From Thozetella sp. PMI_491 (Eukaryota > Ascomycota > Sordariomycetes > Chaetosphaeriales > Chaetosphaeriaceae), in assembly GCA_021432635.1 (NCBI GenBank), contig MU270053.1, positions 62,001-126,000 of the forward strand: 64,000 nucleotides of DNA, read 5' to 3'. This document shows, piece after piece, positions 12,584-24,357 of this stretch. Below the pieces are notes generated by a model. That model saw nothing but the letters and a program-made list of their open reading frames with translations, did no database searches and was not told where the DNA came from. Every line of letters begins with the position of its first letter. Within the stretch, counting starts at the first letter, position 1. The position numbers and the translations under genes are program-made.

Positions 12584-13358
12584 AGGGCCTCCCCTGAGGT
12601 TCCCACCGGGAGCGGGGTGCCTGCGAAGTTGGTCTTAAGCGAAGCGTGACGTAGCAGGGAGGGGAAAAAAGAAACGGTTGATTCTTTTCGCATAGAAACA
12701 GAGTTTCTGCATGGAGTTTAATCTGGATGCCGCCCAAGGACGTGGATCTAAGACATTTGGTCTACAACATGCGACGCCGTTCAAGAAAGGGGGCGATTAG
12801 ACTCAGCCACCCCGAAACCCCGGGGACGGGAGTAATAAAAAAAAAGAGTGTTCTCCAAACGTCCATCCTTGCCTGCCTAAGAATGGCGGGGTAACGGGTT
12901 TTGATATGCAACCGTAGCGGCTCACATGTGAGCCTGATTGATCGCTGAACTGTCTCGGGAGAAAAGAGCAAAGAGCAAATCTGCGTCGTGGACATAGGCG
13001 GAGGCATAGCAAAAAGTGAAAATTGACATTAAAAAAGGTAGGCGTGAAATCCGCCCTGTGCGCCTTGAACACACCCCTCAGACTTTGCTGCCAGGCCAAG
13101 CTGCTCGCCACCAAGTCAGCGCCGCAGTTGATTCAGTTGGGCCGACGTAATTTCTCAGCGGGGCGGTGTGCTGCGGCCCTGGTCTTCGCGTCCTCGGATT
13201 TTATGACGACAAAAAAAGCGGCCCTAGCAACAGCCGATAAGATCCAACAAACACCACCACTTGCCCCTTCTACCAGCCAGTCTTGATATTTTTCTCCCCT
13301 CACCCCCAACCCACATCGCGCATCCTCAGGAACAAGCCCCCCCGAGCAAACCGCTGCG
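12584..13358. other. intergenic region
   Basis: It contains the 3' UTR of the epimerase/reductase gene and the promoter of the DnaJ gene. I see no further gene. Confidence 0.5.
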
Positions 13359-15106
13359 ATGGTGGTCGATACCGCATACTACGACATCCTGGGCGTCCAG
13401 CCCACAGCCACCGAACTCGAGATCAAGAAGGCCTACCGCAAGCTCGCTATTGTCCACCACCCCGGTATGCGAGGAATTCTCACCTGCCCGCCTTGCGCTG
13501 CCCCCAAGCTGACCCTCGACCTCTCTTGCAGACAAGAACCCCAACGATCCCAATGCGCATGCCAAGTTCCAGTCCATCGGCGAGGCCTACCAGGTGCTGT
13601 CCGACCCCGACCTGAGGAAGGCCTACGACAAGTTCGGCAAGGAGTCCGCCCGCCCGAGCGAGGGCTTCGTCGACCCGGCCGAGTTCTTTACATCCATATT
13701 CGGCGGCGAGGCCTTTGTCGAATGGATCGGCGAGATCAGCCTGATGAAGGACCTGACGACCACGATGGACATCACCATGCAGGGCGCCGAAGGGGAGGAG
13801 GGAGCCGAGGGGGCGGAGGGCGCTGAGGGCACCGCCCCCACAGCCGGTGCGTCAAAGCCGGCCGACGAGGAGTTCCCCGGCACAGATGAGGCGATCCGGG
13901 AGAGCCTGAAGGCGGCCGGAGTCCAGCCCGGCGGCACCCCCGATGCGCCCAGCAGCAAACCCCCACCTACCGTCGTAGTGGAGGACGAAAAGGCCACTGA
14001 CCACGGCGCGCCCTCCAAGCCTAGCCCCATACCGGCGCGCGGTACATCTCCGGCCCCCTCCGGGACGTCGACCCCTCACAGCCGCACGCAGATCCCGATC
14101 CGACCGGCGCTCATGGATCGGCCGTCGGATGACGCCGCCTCGGAGGAGTCGAGCATGGACAAGAAGGACAAGAAGGGCAAGTCGGGTCTGTCCAAGGAGC
14201 AGAAAGAGCAGCTCGCCGCATATGAGAGGGAGCGGGCGCGTATCCGCAAGGAGCGCGTTGATACGCTCGCGCGCAAACTCTTGGACCGCATCTCGGTCTG
14301 GACCGAGACCGACAAGGGCGCCGACGTGACGCGCGCGTTCCAGGAGAAGACGCGGCTCGAGGTGGAGGACCTCAAGATGGAGTCGTTCGGCCTCGACATC
14401 CTCCATGCCATCGGCGCAACCTACGTGAGCAAGGCGACGGCGGTGCTGCGCAGCCAAAAGTTCTTCGGCGTGGGCGGCTTCTTCAGCCGCATGAAGGACA
14501 AGGGCACGCTGGTCAAGGACACGTGGAACACCATCAGCAGTGCCATCGATGCGCAGGCCACCATGGAGGAGATGGCTCGCATGGAGCAGGCCGGCGGCGA
14601 GGACTGGACCGACGAGAAGAAGATGGAGTACGAGCGCCGCGTCACGGGCAAGATCCTGACGGCCGCCTGGCGCGGCAGCAAGTTTGAGATCCAGAGCGTC
14701 CTGCGGGACGTGTGCGACGCCGTCCTCAACGACAAGAAGGTCCCGCTGGCCAAGAGGCTTGAGCGCGCCGAGGCGCTGGTGCTGATCGGAGATATCTGCA
14801 ATAGGGTACGTGCCCCCCGCTCCCTTATGCTCTCCCCCTTTTCTTTTCTTCCTTTTCTTAAGACCCTCGTGGGTGCCAAACAGCTGGCCCGTGCTAACGT
14901 CTCTCCAGGCAGCGAGAACCCCAGAGGAGGAGGGTGACTACATGGCCTTCGAGCAGCTCGTGGCTGAGGCAGCGATCAAGAAGGAGAAGGAGAAGGACTC
15001 CAAGAAGAAACAAAAGAAAGAGAAGGGCGACAAGCACGATGCCTCGAGCCACGCAGCCCAGGCTGCTGCGACCGCCGCCGATGCTCCCAATGTGCCAAAG
15101 CAATAG
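13359..15106 (+). CDS. DnaJ (Hsp40) chaperone with C-terminal DnaJ-X domain
   Basis: This is a J-domain co-chaperone of the CAJ1/DJP1 type, 525 residues. The exons are 13359-13464, 13532-14805 and 14909-15106. The J domain is at the N-terminus, with HPD at residues 34-36; the Asp codon of HPD is itself split by intron 1 (G|AC). The next part carries the conserved [19 protein letters not shown] stretch. A long low-complexity linker rich in Glu, Gly, Pro and Ala follows (about residues 120-260). The DnaJ-X region spans about residues 270-500 and includes [25 protein letters not shown] and [13 protein letters not shown]. The tail is Lys-rich. Yeast relatives act at peroxisomes or the nuclear/ER surface; location here is not shown by the sequence. 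The last exon was chosen because it continues the ICNR|AART frame to a stop. Confidence 0.93.
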
Positions 15107-16120
15107 GCGAGGGGACGCAGGCGCTTCCTTTCTATCCCCCCCTTCCCACCAGCTGCCAGCGGGGGACAATCCGTCTCGCGAGATGGTAGGCCCTTCGCCA
15201 GGTAGCTGCTACTATACTCCTCTGCTGCGAGTTGATGTTGCCACGACCTTCCCTCCTCTTTAGACGTTCTCACATGGCTCGACGGCGATAGCGGCCGAGA
15301 GCCTCCGCTCCCATGCATAATCGATCATAGACAAAGCATCGCACGTGGCATCTTTTGACAGCCCGTCCTATTTCTCTCGGCTTATTTCTCTCAGAGATAC
15401 CATGGTGCCCATTGCTTGCTCAAGGTCCAGTGTAGATTGGTTCTAGCATTTGGGCTCGCCTTCTACTTAAATGGATACAGACTCTGCTAGTATACAACAG
15501 TCCAGGCCTCGGAGGCGGGCCAATTTAGCTACTATGTCTTCTCTTGTCCGAGGTGTTCCCTCTCCTGGACTTCAATGTTTGTTCTTCGGCTGCCGAGGAG
15601 CCCCTCTTCTTCCCCTTCGTCTCTCTCTCTCTCTCTTGGCTGTTTCTCTCGGCGCCCTGAGATGTGTTTATTGTTGCTGCAACGAGGCGGCGGGGTATCA
15701 AGATGTTTGATGCATGGGTTTCCCTGGGCGTAATTTCACCCTTTGCCTCCACCCGCCATGACGCCCGTGAAGCTAATGTTTTTGTTTGGTGATACATCAT
15801 TAGAGCAAAAAGAGACATAGGAAAAAAGGGCTGTTGGTCGGCTGGAAAGCCACCGACTGTTTTGGAGTCCGTAGGTATAAACGCCAAAGATGCTACCCGC
15901 AATGCCAACCCCGCAAAGACCGCAAATCGCCATTGGAACAGATAGAAAATGTGCGTTGGACAAGCGTCGAGGGCATGAGATCATTATGCCAACGCTGCAA
16001 GAGTTCAAGGAAAATGGATCCCGTGAGTGGTGAGGTAACTTTGTGTCGAATGGTCTGGTAAATGTGTATTGTTTGGTGTTTTCTTTTCTTTTAGTCGATT
16101 TGGTTATCGCCCTCCTTCCA
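15107..16120. other. convergent intergenic region
   Basis: This stretch holds the 3' ends of the DnaJ gene and of the coiled-coil protein gene. A CT microsatellite-like tract is seen near 15620-15645. No gene is supported. Confidence 0.5.
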
Positions 16121-18640
16121 TTATCCACCATCGGTGGGCAGTTCGATGCCGCTGTCTCGGTCCTGAGGGTCCTTCCCTCGACTTTGCTCGTCCTCCTCGT
16201 TCGCCCCAGCGGCCGTCTGGGGCTCGATCTTAAGCTCTTGGGTGGTTTCATCGCCGACAATCTCGCTCTCGTCGTCGTTCGCTTCCATATCTTCTGGATT
16301 GAGCACACGCCCGCCGATATTGACCTCGCTGACACGAACTTGGTACTCCAGAGCACGCTTCCCTTCCTTGATCAGCTCCTCTGTCCATCCCAGACAGCGC
16401 TTCAAGCTCTGGTTCATCTTTTGGCTGTCAATGAGCAGCTGCTGGTGCTTGGAGAGGTCGAGCTGCAGGCGCTGCTCATCTTGCCTCCGGTGTCTGAAGT
16501 CTCTCGTCGCTGCGGCATTGGGGCTGAGTTCCCCAGAGTCCAGGTCCGAGTCCGAATAGTCTTCCTCGTCTTCCTCTTCCTCCAGCTCGCTATCCTCTTC
16601 GCTCAGGTCGTCTAGTCCAAGTCCAGCACGTGCAAGGCCGCCTCCGTCAACAGTGGAGTCTGATGTGACCCTGCTCCGACCTGTGGAGGGCCCCAGGCTG
16701 ATCCGGCCAGATCTTGAGAGGCGCCTGTATCTTCGCAGTTCCGCGGTCTGCTTGCGGAGCTGCCTCTCCAGAGTCCTGTTGATGGCCTCCAGACTAGCAT
16801 TTGTGATCTGCAAGTCCTGGACCTTTCTTTCCCGCCGCGCACTAGCGACGAGTTCGTTGAGCTGGTTCTCCTGGGATGATGCCTTGCCGGGGCTTTGCGG
16901 CGCCTCGCCCTCTTGATAATAATCCTCCTCTCCTTCTTCCAACCCTTCTTCTTCTTCTTCCTCCTCATCCTCATCCTCTTCATCTTCAGCAAAGTCGTCT
17001 GCAGCCTGGAGAAGAGAAGCGAATCCGGAAGTGGCAGGGTTGCTGGTGATCAGAGTGAAGCCTGGATTGGAGAAAGTTGACGGCGATGACGACTCCGAAG
17101 AGGGGTATGAGCCGTGAGTCGACATTAATCTCGCCACAGCCGGTGCCTCAGCCATGGTCAGGTTGCTGACGATACTCCCGGTTCGAGAATGGGCGCCTCC
17201 GGCTAGGCGCGGCGCGCTATCGGCGCTCGTTCGTCGCATGTCTGGCACGCTGCCGACGGATGGGATGAGCACCGGGGAGCGCAGGGGAGCGAAGACATGG
17301 CCATTTCCAGTCATTGCCGGAGGGAAGGACGGGTGCTTGACAGGAGAAGGCGGTCGCTGCGCCATGTACCCGGAAGCAGAGACTCCTGTTCCTGGTCGGC
17401 TTGAGACCATCTTCGACGAAGTGGAGACCACGGAGCCTGGGCCGGGAGGCGGGGCGAATGTTGCCCTGACCGGCGATTGCGCATCGGAAGTTCCATCGGC
17501 ATAGACAAACTTGCTCATTAAACTGTCCTGCGAGGGCTGGCTCGCTAGCACTGGGGTGAACGTCGGAGCCGTTCCGCTCTGCCTTCCCTCTGAGACCGAG
17601 TTCCCATTTGCGTAGACAAACGTCGACTGCTTCTGAGGCGCAACAAACGGTCTTGGAGGCTGCGCTACCTGTGGAGCGGCCCTTGTTGCTTCACTAGCAT
17701 AAAAGAACTTGGGCTCGACTGCAGGTCTCGCCATGTTGGCTGCCTCGGACGCGGCGACAGAGGGACGCCGATTGTCTGCGCCCGGACCCGAAATGCCCAG
17801 CCCGGAATTCGCCTCCCACGTATCATGGCGGTCCGGCTGGGGGGTTCCGTTGGGGGTGCTGTTCGCGCTATCGACACGGCTCTGCCTCGACCCGGAGCGC
17901 GGGGTAATGTTGTTGTTCAGGAATGCCGACACCGGGGACGCAAAGTCGTCCCTCTCCTTGTGCGCCGTTCCGTAGCCGCTGAGGGATGACTCGGGCCGTT
18001 GGGATCTCCTGGGAAGCGGTGTGGAAACCGTGACTGTCTGGTGATGTGGGGCGGCAGACCGGGTGGTTGCAATTTTGGGGGTGAGAGGTTGCTTGTTGGC
18101 TCCTCCCTTCGCCAGAGCGGGCATTTGGGCCTGGCGATTCGTGGTGTTGCCGTTCGCCGATGCTCTCTCGAAAGGCATCTTGGGCGTGGTGGTGGCGGCT
18201 GTTGTGGTTTGTTTTCTTGTTGTTGTTATGGCGGGTGTTGACCTCGGGGCCGGCGGCTTGGAGTCTTGGGGTAATCTCAATGACCGCGTGACTGTGGGCG
18301 CGACATTTTGGTCTCGCTGGCGCAGAGCGGTTCGAAGCACGGGGGTGGCTGACCGGGAGCTCGAGCTCGACGCGGCAGCAGCTCCAGGCCCGGTGGCTCT
18401 CGGGGTCGCAGGCGTTCTGGTCGTGGTGTTCCTGGTCGTGGTCGTGGCGGTAATTCGCGTCGTCGTTCTCGGCCCGGTGGACGTCGCTGCCGTGGATAAA
18501 ATCCCTACCGACGCCTTCTTCCTCAAATTGAGCCCCTTGGGGTCTGGGTTAAGTGCGGTGCTGAGCGATGATTGGCGTGAGCCCGGGCGCGATGACGAAG
18601 GCGGTTTGGAAGTGTTGGGCGTGGTGGAAAGGGAACGCAT
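16121..18640 (-). CDS. low-complexity coiled-coil protein of unknown function
   Basis: This is one uninterrupted frame of 839 codons, which I do not recognise as a characterised protein. The first ~500 residues are disordered, rich in Ser, Thr, Pro, Arg and Ala, with repeated KFVYADG/TFVYANG/KFFYASE-like short motifs. About residues 555-585 are very acidic. A coiled coil follows (ELVASARRERKVQDLQ, then NASLEAINRTLERQLRKQ and AELRRYRRLSRSGR), then a second Glu/Asp patch and a short amphipathic segment (HQQLLIDSQKMNQSLKRCLGW). The conserved-looking core is the coiled coil, which resembles filamentous-fungal hypothetical proteins. The composition suggests a cytoskeletal or scaffold role, but that is inference. 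The frame is open over 2.5 kb with consistent GC-rich third positions, so it is certainly a gene. Confidence 0.85.
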   Translation of the reverse strand: MRSLSTTPNTSKPPSSSRPGSRQSSLSTALNPDPKGLNLRKKASVGILSTAATSTGPRTTTRITATTTTRNTTTRTPATPRATGPGAAAASSSSSRSATPVLRTALRQRDQNVAPTVTRSLRLPQDSKPPAPRSTPAITTTRKQTTTAATTTPKMPFERASANGNTTNRQAQMPALAKGGANKQPLTPKIATTRSAAPHHQTVTVSTPLPRRSQRPESSLSGYGTAHKERDDFASPVSAFLNNNITPRSGSRQSRVDSANSTPNGTPQPDRHDTWEANSGLGISGPGADNRRPSVAASEAANMARPAVEPKFFYASEATRAAPQVAQPPRPFVAPQKQSTFVYANGNSVSEGRQSGTAPTFTPVLASQPSQDSLMSKFVYADGTSDAQSPVRATFAPPPGPGSVVSTSSKMVSSRPGTGVSASGYMAQRPPSPVKHPSFPPAMTGNGHVFAPLRSPVLIPSVGSVPDMRRTSADSAPRLAGGAHSRTGSIVSNLTMAEAPAVARLMSTHGSYPSSESSSPSTFSNPGFTLITSNPATSGFASLLQAADDFAEDEEDEDEEEEEEEGLEEGEEDYYQEGEAPQSPGKASSQENQLNELVASARRERKVQDLQITNASLEAINRTLERQLRKQTAELRRYRRLSRSGRISLGPSTGRSRVTSDSTVDGGGLARAGLGLDDLSEEDSELEEEEDEEDYSDSDLDSGELSPNAAATRDFRHRRQDEQRLQLDLSKHQQLLIDSQKMNQSLKRCLGWTEELIKEGKRALEYQVRVSEVNIGGRVLNPEDMEANDDESEIVGDETTQELKIEPQTAAGANEEDEQSRGKDPQDRDSGIELPTDGG

Positions 18641-19505
18641 CTTGGCCGGAGCGATTGAGTCTCGAAATTGCCCGCACAGTGGTTGCCGCTGTTTTTACTG
18701 GCGGGCATTGCCGGGGACCAGGGGGGCTCGGCCGCTAATGGTTCACGCAAACCGGACGCGTTCATGGGCGGCACAGCGCTGCAACGGGCGGGAAAGGGGG
18801 GGTAATATCGTACAGGTCGTCGGAGAGCGAAGGGAAGCAAGACGAGAAGAGAAAGAGCGTACAAACCTCGCGTCGAGGGTATTCACAAGATTTTACCATT
18901 CCCTCGTCGAGGCGGCGTCATAGTAAACAAACGTTAAGAACCAGGGGACAGCCGGCCGGGCTCTCCTCATCTCGAAATATTTTGTTTATTCATGCGTTAA
19001 CTGCAGCCGCTGCTGCAGCCCCGCCTTGTCGCCTTGTCCCGGGGCACGTTCCTGCACCGCTCCCGGCTGTCCTGCGGCATCGCTGCGTCATTCCACACCA
19101 GGCCAAACTCCCTGACCCCGGCTTCAGGGTTCTTTTTAGCAGCCACAACTTTCCTGGTGGGGCAGCCTTCCGTACCATCCCTCCGCGCCCTCCGCCTAAC
19201 CTATCAACCTGTTCCCCTCCATCACGAAGTGGGCGAGATCGCGCCGCGGCAAAAGCTCCACGACCGTTGCCTCGCCCTGCCCTACATACCAAGACCGCTG
19301 AAATCGGCCGCAGCCCCTCCGACCTGTCTGCCTGAAGCGGCCAAGCCTCTTGAGGGTTTTATTTTTCTTTGGGCCATTTGCTGCTTCTTTCCCCGTGCAC
19401 ATACCAGCCGCCTTTGCCAACCCCGACTGCATCCGCCGACCCTGCGTCGAGTGTGCTGGTGATCCCGCTCCGCTCGCGATTCGACGAGCCCCTCCCCGGC
19501 CCAAT
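18641..19505. other. divergent promoter region
   Basis: This region lies between the starts of the coiled-coil gene and the cytochrome b5-domain gene. The + strand frame stays open for about 50 codons ahead of the second gene's first in-frame ATG but lacks an ATG there, so it is taken as leader. Confidence 0.5.
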
Positions 19506-20567
19506 ATGGGTCTTCTGGGCATCTCCCTCATCGTCGGCGCATTCGTGTGGATCTGCTTTCGCCCTCCGGCTTGGATATTGTTGCACTGGAGGAACTTTCA
19601 ACAGCCTCGCCTGGACCCACCACCCACGAGGGGCCTCATCGACGAACCCAAGATAATCGAGCCCGACGACGAGACGCAGAGCATTCCCGATGGCGCATGC
19701 ACAGACCCAACGACCGAAGGAGGCGATAAGTCTCAAAGCTTACCTCTTGCGGGCGAGGTGCAGAACAAGGCCGAGCGCGACAGGCTCGCGATGCCTCCGC
19801 CCCCAGTAATACGCAGACCGGCCGCTCCGAAGCCTACCCTCCATGTCGAGAGGAAGGAGGAGGAGCAGACCACACCGAAGGCACCTGCTTTGGAGCGCAA
19901 CGATCCTGTGCCATCCTTCTCCCTCTCCGATGACACCACCGACTTCTCCCCGAGGGCCATTGCCCCCGGCACCTCGACCCTGCCCATGGGGCCGCCGGCG
20001 CGGCCCTCGCCAGGCCTCATGGCCCCCCCGCCTCGCCCCTCCCTCCGGCCGCCCTCCCTCAACCCGGTCCCGGCGCGCTCCGCCGCGCCGAGCCGCAGCC
20101 TCCCAGTGCCCAACCGCGGCCCTGGCGGATCGTCGCTCGTGCCGCCGCCCACGCACTCGGCCAAGCCCCAGAAGCCCTCACGCCAGGTCGTCCTGACCCC
20201 CGGCCACTCGCCGCTTGACTGGGCGCGGCTCTCGTCCAATCCAGAGGCGGATCTGCGCGGGTTGCCGTCGAACAGTCCGTACCTGAAGGTCACGCCGAGC
20301 ATGCTCAAGAAGATGACGGGGCGCAAGGGCAAAGACGCGTGGATGGCGCTGGGTGGCCGGGTCTACAACGTCAGCCCTTACTTGCCCTTCCACCCAGGCG
20401 GGGAACCGGAGCTACTTCGCGGTGCCGGCCGAGATGGCACCAAGCTATTTGGAGAGATCCATCCGTGGGTCAACTACGAAGGCATGCTCTCGGCCTGCCT
20501 TATCGGAATCCTCGTGTCGGAAGATGAGGCGGGCCCGAGCGGAGGGAAGATGGAGGAGATGGACTAG
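19506..20567 (+). CDS. membrane-anchored cytochrome b5-like heme-binding protein (IRC21-type)
   Basis: The protein has 353 residues and no intron. The first ATG gives an N-terminal membrane segment (GLLGISLIVGAFVWICF, about residues 2-18). A Pro-rich disordered linker covers about residues 40-220. The C-terminal third is a cytochrome b5 heme domain introduced by LTPGHSPLDWARL and containing LGGRVYNVSPYLPFHPGG; the two likely axial histidines are in HPGG and in the following IHPWV. The layout, with a short anchor, long linker and b5 domain ending in an acidic tail, resembles fungal homologues of yeast IRC21 and the b5 part of CYB5R4. It probably passes electrons to an ER-bound oxidase or hydroxylase. 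The exact partner cannot be told from this sequence. The next gene (NBS1) converges with only 291 bases between the stops. Confidence 0.9.
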   Translation: MGLLGISLIVGAFVWICFRPPAWILLHWRNFQQPRLDPPPTRGLIDEPKIIEPDDETQSIPDGACTDPTTEGGDKSQSLPLAGEVQNKAERDRLAMPPPPVIRRPAAPKPTLHVERKEEEQTTPKAPALERNDPVPSFSLSDDTTDFSPRAIAPGTSTLPMGPPARPSPGLMAPPPRPSLRPPSLNPVPARSAAPSRSLPVPNRGPGGSSLVPPPTHSAKPQKPSRQVVLTPGHSPLDWARLSSNPEADLRGLPSNSPYLKVTPSMLKKMTGRKGKDAWMALGGRVYNVSPYLPFHPGGEPELLRGAGRDGTKLFGEIHPWVNYEGMLSACLIGILVSEDEAGPSGGKMEEMD

Positions 20568-20858
20568 GGTTCCCCAGACTTTCGGTATTCACGACAAGAC
20601 GGGGGCCAAGCTATACATACGGCATTAGAAGAACGGGCAGCACGGTGTACAGGCACCAGCACTTATTATGCGGCGATGTCCCGAGCATGGTATCTTGATT
20701 AGAGTACTTAGAAGGAACGCCCATGGTTGGCGATAGAATTGATACCCCTGCACATTTATGCGCCAAATCAGTCCCTTTGGAAGGTGGTGCTCCTACTCCT
20801 TCTGCCATGTACCCCCGGGCTTCCCGATCCCAATATTTAGAATCCCGGTGCGCTCACC

Positions 20859-23586
20859 CTATCTCCGTCGGCCGAACTTGAACCTCAGCTCGTCGTCGCT
20901 GTCCTCGCCATCACTAATCTCGATGAACCGCTTCGGCTTTTTTGCTGGTTTCTCCTGCGCCGGAGGAGCCGTGGCAGTGCGCTTGCCACTGGCTCTCGAC
21001 GCCGCAGATCGGGTTTGCGACTCAACCTGGGACTGGCTCCGGAGCGCGTTCGCCTTCTCAGCAACCTTGCCAGCTCGCGTCCGCGAGGGTTCAATTTCGG
21101 GAAGCGATTCCTCCAAGATCTCCTCCGTCCGGTCATCCACATCATCGTCGCTGCTATCTAGGCGGAGCGTTGGGCGGGCCGGGCCTGGTGCCTTGCCCTT
21201 GGCGGTGCTTGGTTGGGCTTGGCTACGGCTCCGACTTTGCGACTGGCTCTCCGGCTGGCTTTGTGTTTCCTTTTGGCTGCCTTCTTCACCTTCGAGCCAA
21301 TAGTCGTCCCCGATGCCATAGCCTTTCGGCTTGGCCTCTTCGAGGGCGATGACAATGCGAGGTGCAGGACGGCCTGCTGGATCGCCATGCTTCCTGAACT
21401 TCTTAAAGTTCTTCCGTCCATTCCACCGAGGATCCCAACGCCCATCTGCGATGTCCTGCTCCCGGTTCCGGCCATTCGCTTGGGTATCGGGGTAGTGAAC
21501 CTCAATATCTTCAATGATGTGCATGCGACGTATAGCGGCGTAGTCGATGCCATCTTCCGGGAGCTCGACAAGAGCTTTGTGCTCCGCCGCGGCCTTCGCC
21601 TCAGCTTCCTCGCGACGTTGTCGGGCGAGCTCAAGTATCTCCTTAGGGTCTAAGGTATCCCTCTTGGCGCGGCCCTTCGCACTTTTGCCTTGATCCTTCG
21701 TGGAGCTCTTGCCCTTGCCTGTTTTGCCTTCTGGTGAGTCCGAGACCATCTCCTCGTCTGCCAACTCTGGCTCCGGGCGTGAGCTTATAGCAGCTACGGG
21801 ATCCAGACCGGCTTCGATACGTTGGCGCTTGACAGCCGCAGCTGTAGGAGCCATCTCGTCTAAAAAGGCGGACGCATCATGATATGGTCGCTTCCGGAGT
21901 GAGTGACGCGGCCTGACGATGCCTTCCTCACCGGGAATCTCTTCGACGTAGTCCGGGTTTTGGGAGACAAACAAACTATCTTGTGTTGCAGCCGCTTCGT
22001 GTGCTCCCTCACCAGAGTCGAGCGCTGTTTGTGGTGCGGCCGGGCGATCCTCGATTATGGGCTGCTCTTCGTCGTCCGAGTCTATCGTGAAGCCCTTGAA
22101 ACGACTCTCGCCGCCTTTCTTTGCTCTCCCTCTTCGCCGCTGCGCCGCTGATGTCTCTTTCTCGGCTGGCGGCTTCGAAACCTGTGGCTCCTGCGGTGGA
22201 TCAACTTGCATGTGGCTATCCGTTTGAGCCACGGCAGCACTTGTCGCCGGTGCTTCAGTATCCTCTTCGAGAGGGCGTCGCAAGATGCTAGCATCGCAAC
22301 CGAGGATCGCTTCAAGAAACTCCCTCTGGTCGATGGGTCGGTGGTCGAGACGCTGCGCAAACGTGTTGAGAAACTCTACGAACCACTCGATGTCGGTGCC
22401 TTTCGGGCCTGGTATGTACCGCACGACAACGACGCCTCTGCCCTCACTCCCGTCTTCGAACGATCCAAGACCCTTCTCCCCAGCTACTCCCTTCACGTAA
22501 CGAACGAAGTCGTGGACAGGGGTCTCGTGGGGAACGACTTCCTTGAGCAGCGCCTTCCCTTTGCCGCTCGTAATGACAGGGAATAAGTTGTCGAACTGCT
22601 TTTTCTCGTAGAAAATGAAAGTGTACCCCTCGAATACTTCTTGTCTCCGCTCGTTCGGGGCATAAGCCGCGGCCGGTCGGTCCGAGGGCTCCTCCCCGCG
22701 AGGCGGAAGATGCTCGAGGGCATCAGGCCAGTTCAGTTGGAAATCGGCTTCCAGGGAGCTTGTCGTACCATCCGGGGCTCCTTCCGGGAGCGCAGCAGCC
22801 TCTACCACGGCGCTGATGAAGCTCTCTGCGACAATATAACTGCCGTATATCAGGGCTTGAAGGCCTTTGGAGGTGTTGCGTTTTTTGGTCACCACGTGCG
22901 AGGTCCGGCCTTGCTCGTATTCGGAGGAGTATTTTATGTCGAGTTGCTCGAGCTGGTCTCGGAGCTTGGACCAGGGATCAGCCCGAAGCTCTTTCGCGGT
23001 GAAGGAGAAGCTCAGGACCACGGGACACCACGTAATCCTGCCAGCGTGTCAGTGAGGCCATGCTCCGGTGCCAAGTTAAGAAGATACCGACTTGAAAACT
23101 TGCGGGCATGAGCCCATTTTTATGTCGTTGCTATCTCCAACGAGGACATATTTCTCGCCACCCCGGATCTGAGCTCCGTTCAGCAAAGTTCCTTTCTTCG
23201 TGTTCAGGTCCTCGATACAGATTCGCGAACGAGTGTGGAGATTTCGCTGTGGTTTGGTCAGCCAGGCTCCTGCAGCTGTGTTGGTTCGACACGCACACCG
23301 TCGCCCTCCACAACCGATTCGACCTGCACGGTCAGATGCTTCCTCGAAATGGTCTTGTGCGATATTGTGAGCTGGCCGGCTGACGCTCAGTTAGCGGTGG
23401 AAATTCGGGAAACCAAACAGAGTTTCTTACGCTCAGCTTCAGTGCGGCCGAAGAGATAGGTCTTTCCTGGTCGTAGCCATAGCTTCCGGCCTATGCGTGG
23501 AGCACGTTAGCGCAACGGGCGCGGGCTGCGGGCGCAGACGCGACAGCTGACCAACCTTCAAAGGCCTCGCCCTCGAGCAGCCACAT
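20859..23586 (-). CDS. nbs1: NBS1/nibrin, MRE11-RAD50-NBS1 complex subunit
   Basis: This is the DNA double-strand-break sensor and ATM/Tel1 adaptor subunit, nuclear. The exons (minus strand) are 23586-23556, 23490-23431, 23379-23297, 23246-23092 and 23037-20859, giving 835 residues. The FHA domain is assembled from the four small exons: LWLRPGKTYLFGRT, then ISHKTISRKHL, then IEDLNTKKGTLLNG. Tandem BRCT regions follow (SKGLQALIYGSYIVAESFISAVV and the conserved FEGYTFIFYEKKQFDNLFPVI stretch). The second half is disordered and charged. The acidic-basic C-terminus (SDDELRFKFGRRR) fits the Tel1-binding end of fungal NBS1. The exon 4 donor reads GTCGGT, which is uncommon, but it is the only one that keeps the FKITW frame expected for the family. 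The start MWLLEGE agrees with known fungal NBS1 starts. Confidence 0.93.
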
Positions 23587-24357
23587 TGTTTCTGGTGAGA
23601 CCCATGCAGTGCGGGAGCCTGCGGTCCGCTCGTTCTCTCGAAAGATGCTGGGGCGCCAGGAAATTGGCCCGCCAGCAGAGATACTCGTCGGTCGCGCGAG
23701 TTCGTTTCGAGGATCATCGGGTGTCGGATTTTGAGTTGCCGGGAGAAAATGACGTGTTCGCGATTTAGGCGCGGCGCCCCAGTTGCGCGAAGTCAGGTGC
23801 CACCGGGGCCAGGCTGCAACTCCACCCGTCTCAGCAGCAGCAGTGTAAGCCTCGGGCCTTCCTTTTGGGATAGGTACAGTAACTGTATAGCCAGCGCCTA
23901 TACACAGTGGGGGAGAGAATGCTGGAAACTAGACGAATGAAGCATAGATCAAAAGATATTAGGAGATATGCTTCCCCGTATCCGGCTACTTGTTTAAACT
24001 GCATGCTGATGTGTCAGAGCCTGTCGGGCAAATGTGCTGAGGTCTGTGACGGACATGGTCGTCACCCGTACGTAGTAGGACGTCGCAGGCAGACGTGCTT
24101 CTTCTCGTCTAGGCTCCCCGTTGCCAAGGGCCGGTGGTCCAGGGCAGCCAAGTCGGCGTCTGGTTCATTTTTATTCTTGGTCCTATCTAGCTGAGCGCTT
24201 ACATGTGGCGCTTTAATTGGATGGTGTTTCCAAACAGTCGAGAAGGGGTCCTAGTGAAGAACCCCGCACCCGCACCCGCCCCCTTCGACTCGTGTACATA
24301 GCAGAAGGCCGCCAATCTTTGCAAGCATTCAGCAGTCGCGCCAGATCGTGGGTCAAG
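23587..24357. other. divergent spacer at the core/accessory boundary
   Basis: No gene is seen. The spacer separates the conserved NBS1 gene from the accessory block that starts with the PigL_N-type gene. Confidence 0.5.

Noticed and set aside
11595-20567. Possible biosynthetic gene cluster around the sugar epimerase/reductase and ERG9
   Set aside because: No core synthase, tailoring enzyme set or pathway regulator is nearby. The genes serve unrelated primary functions.
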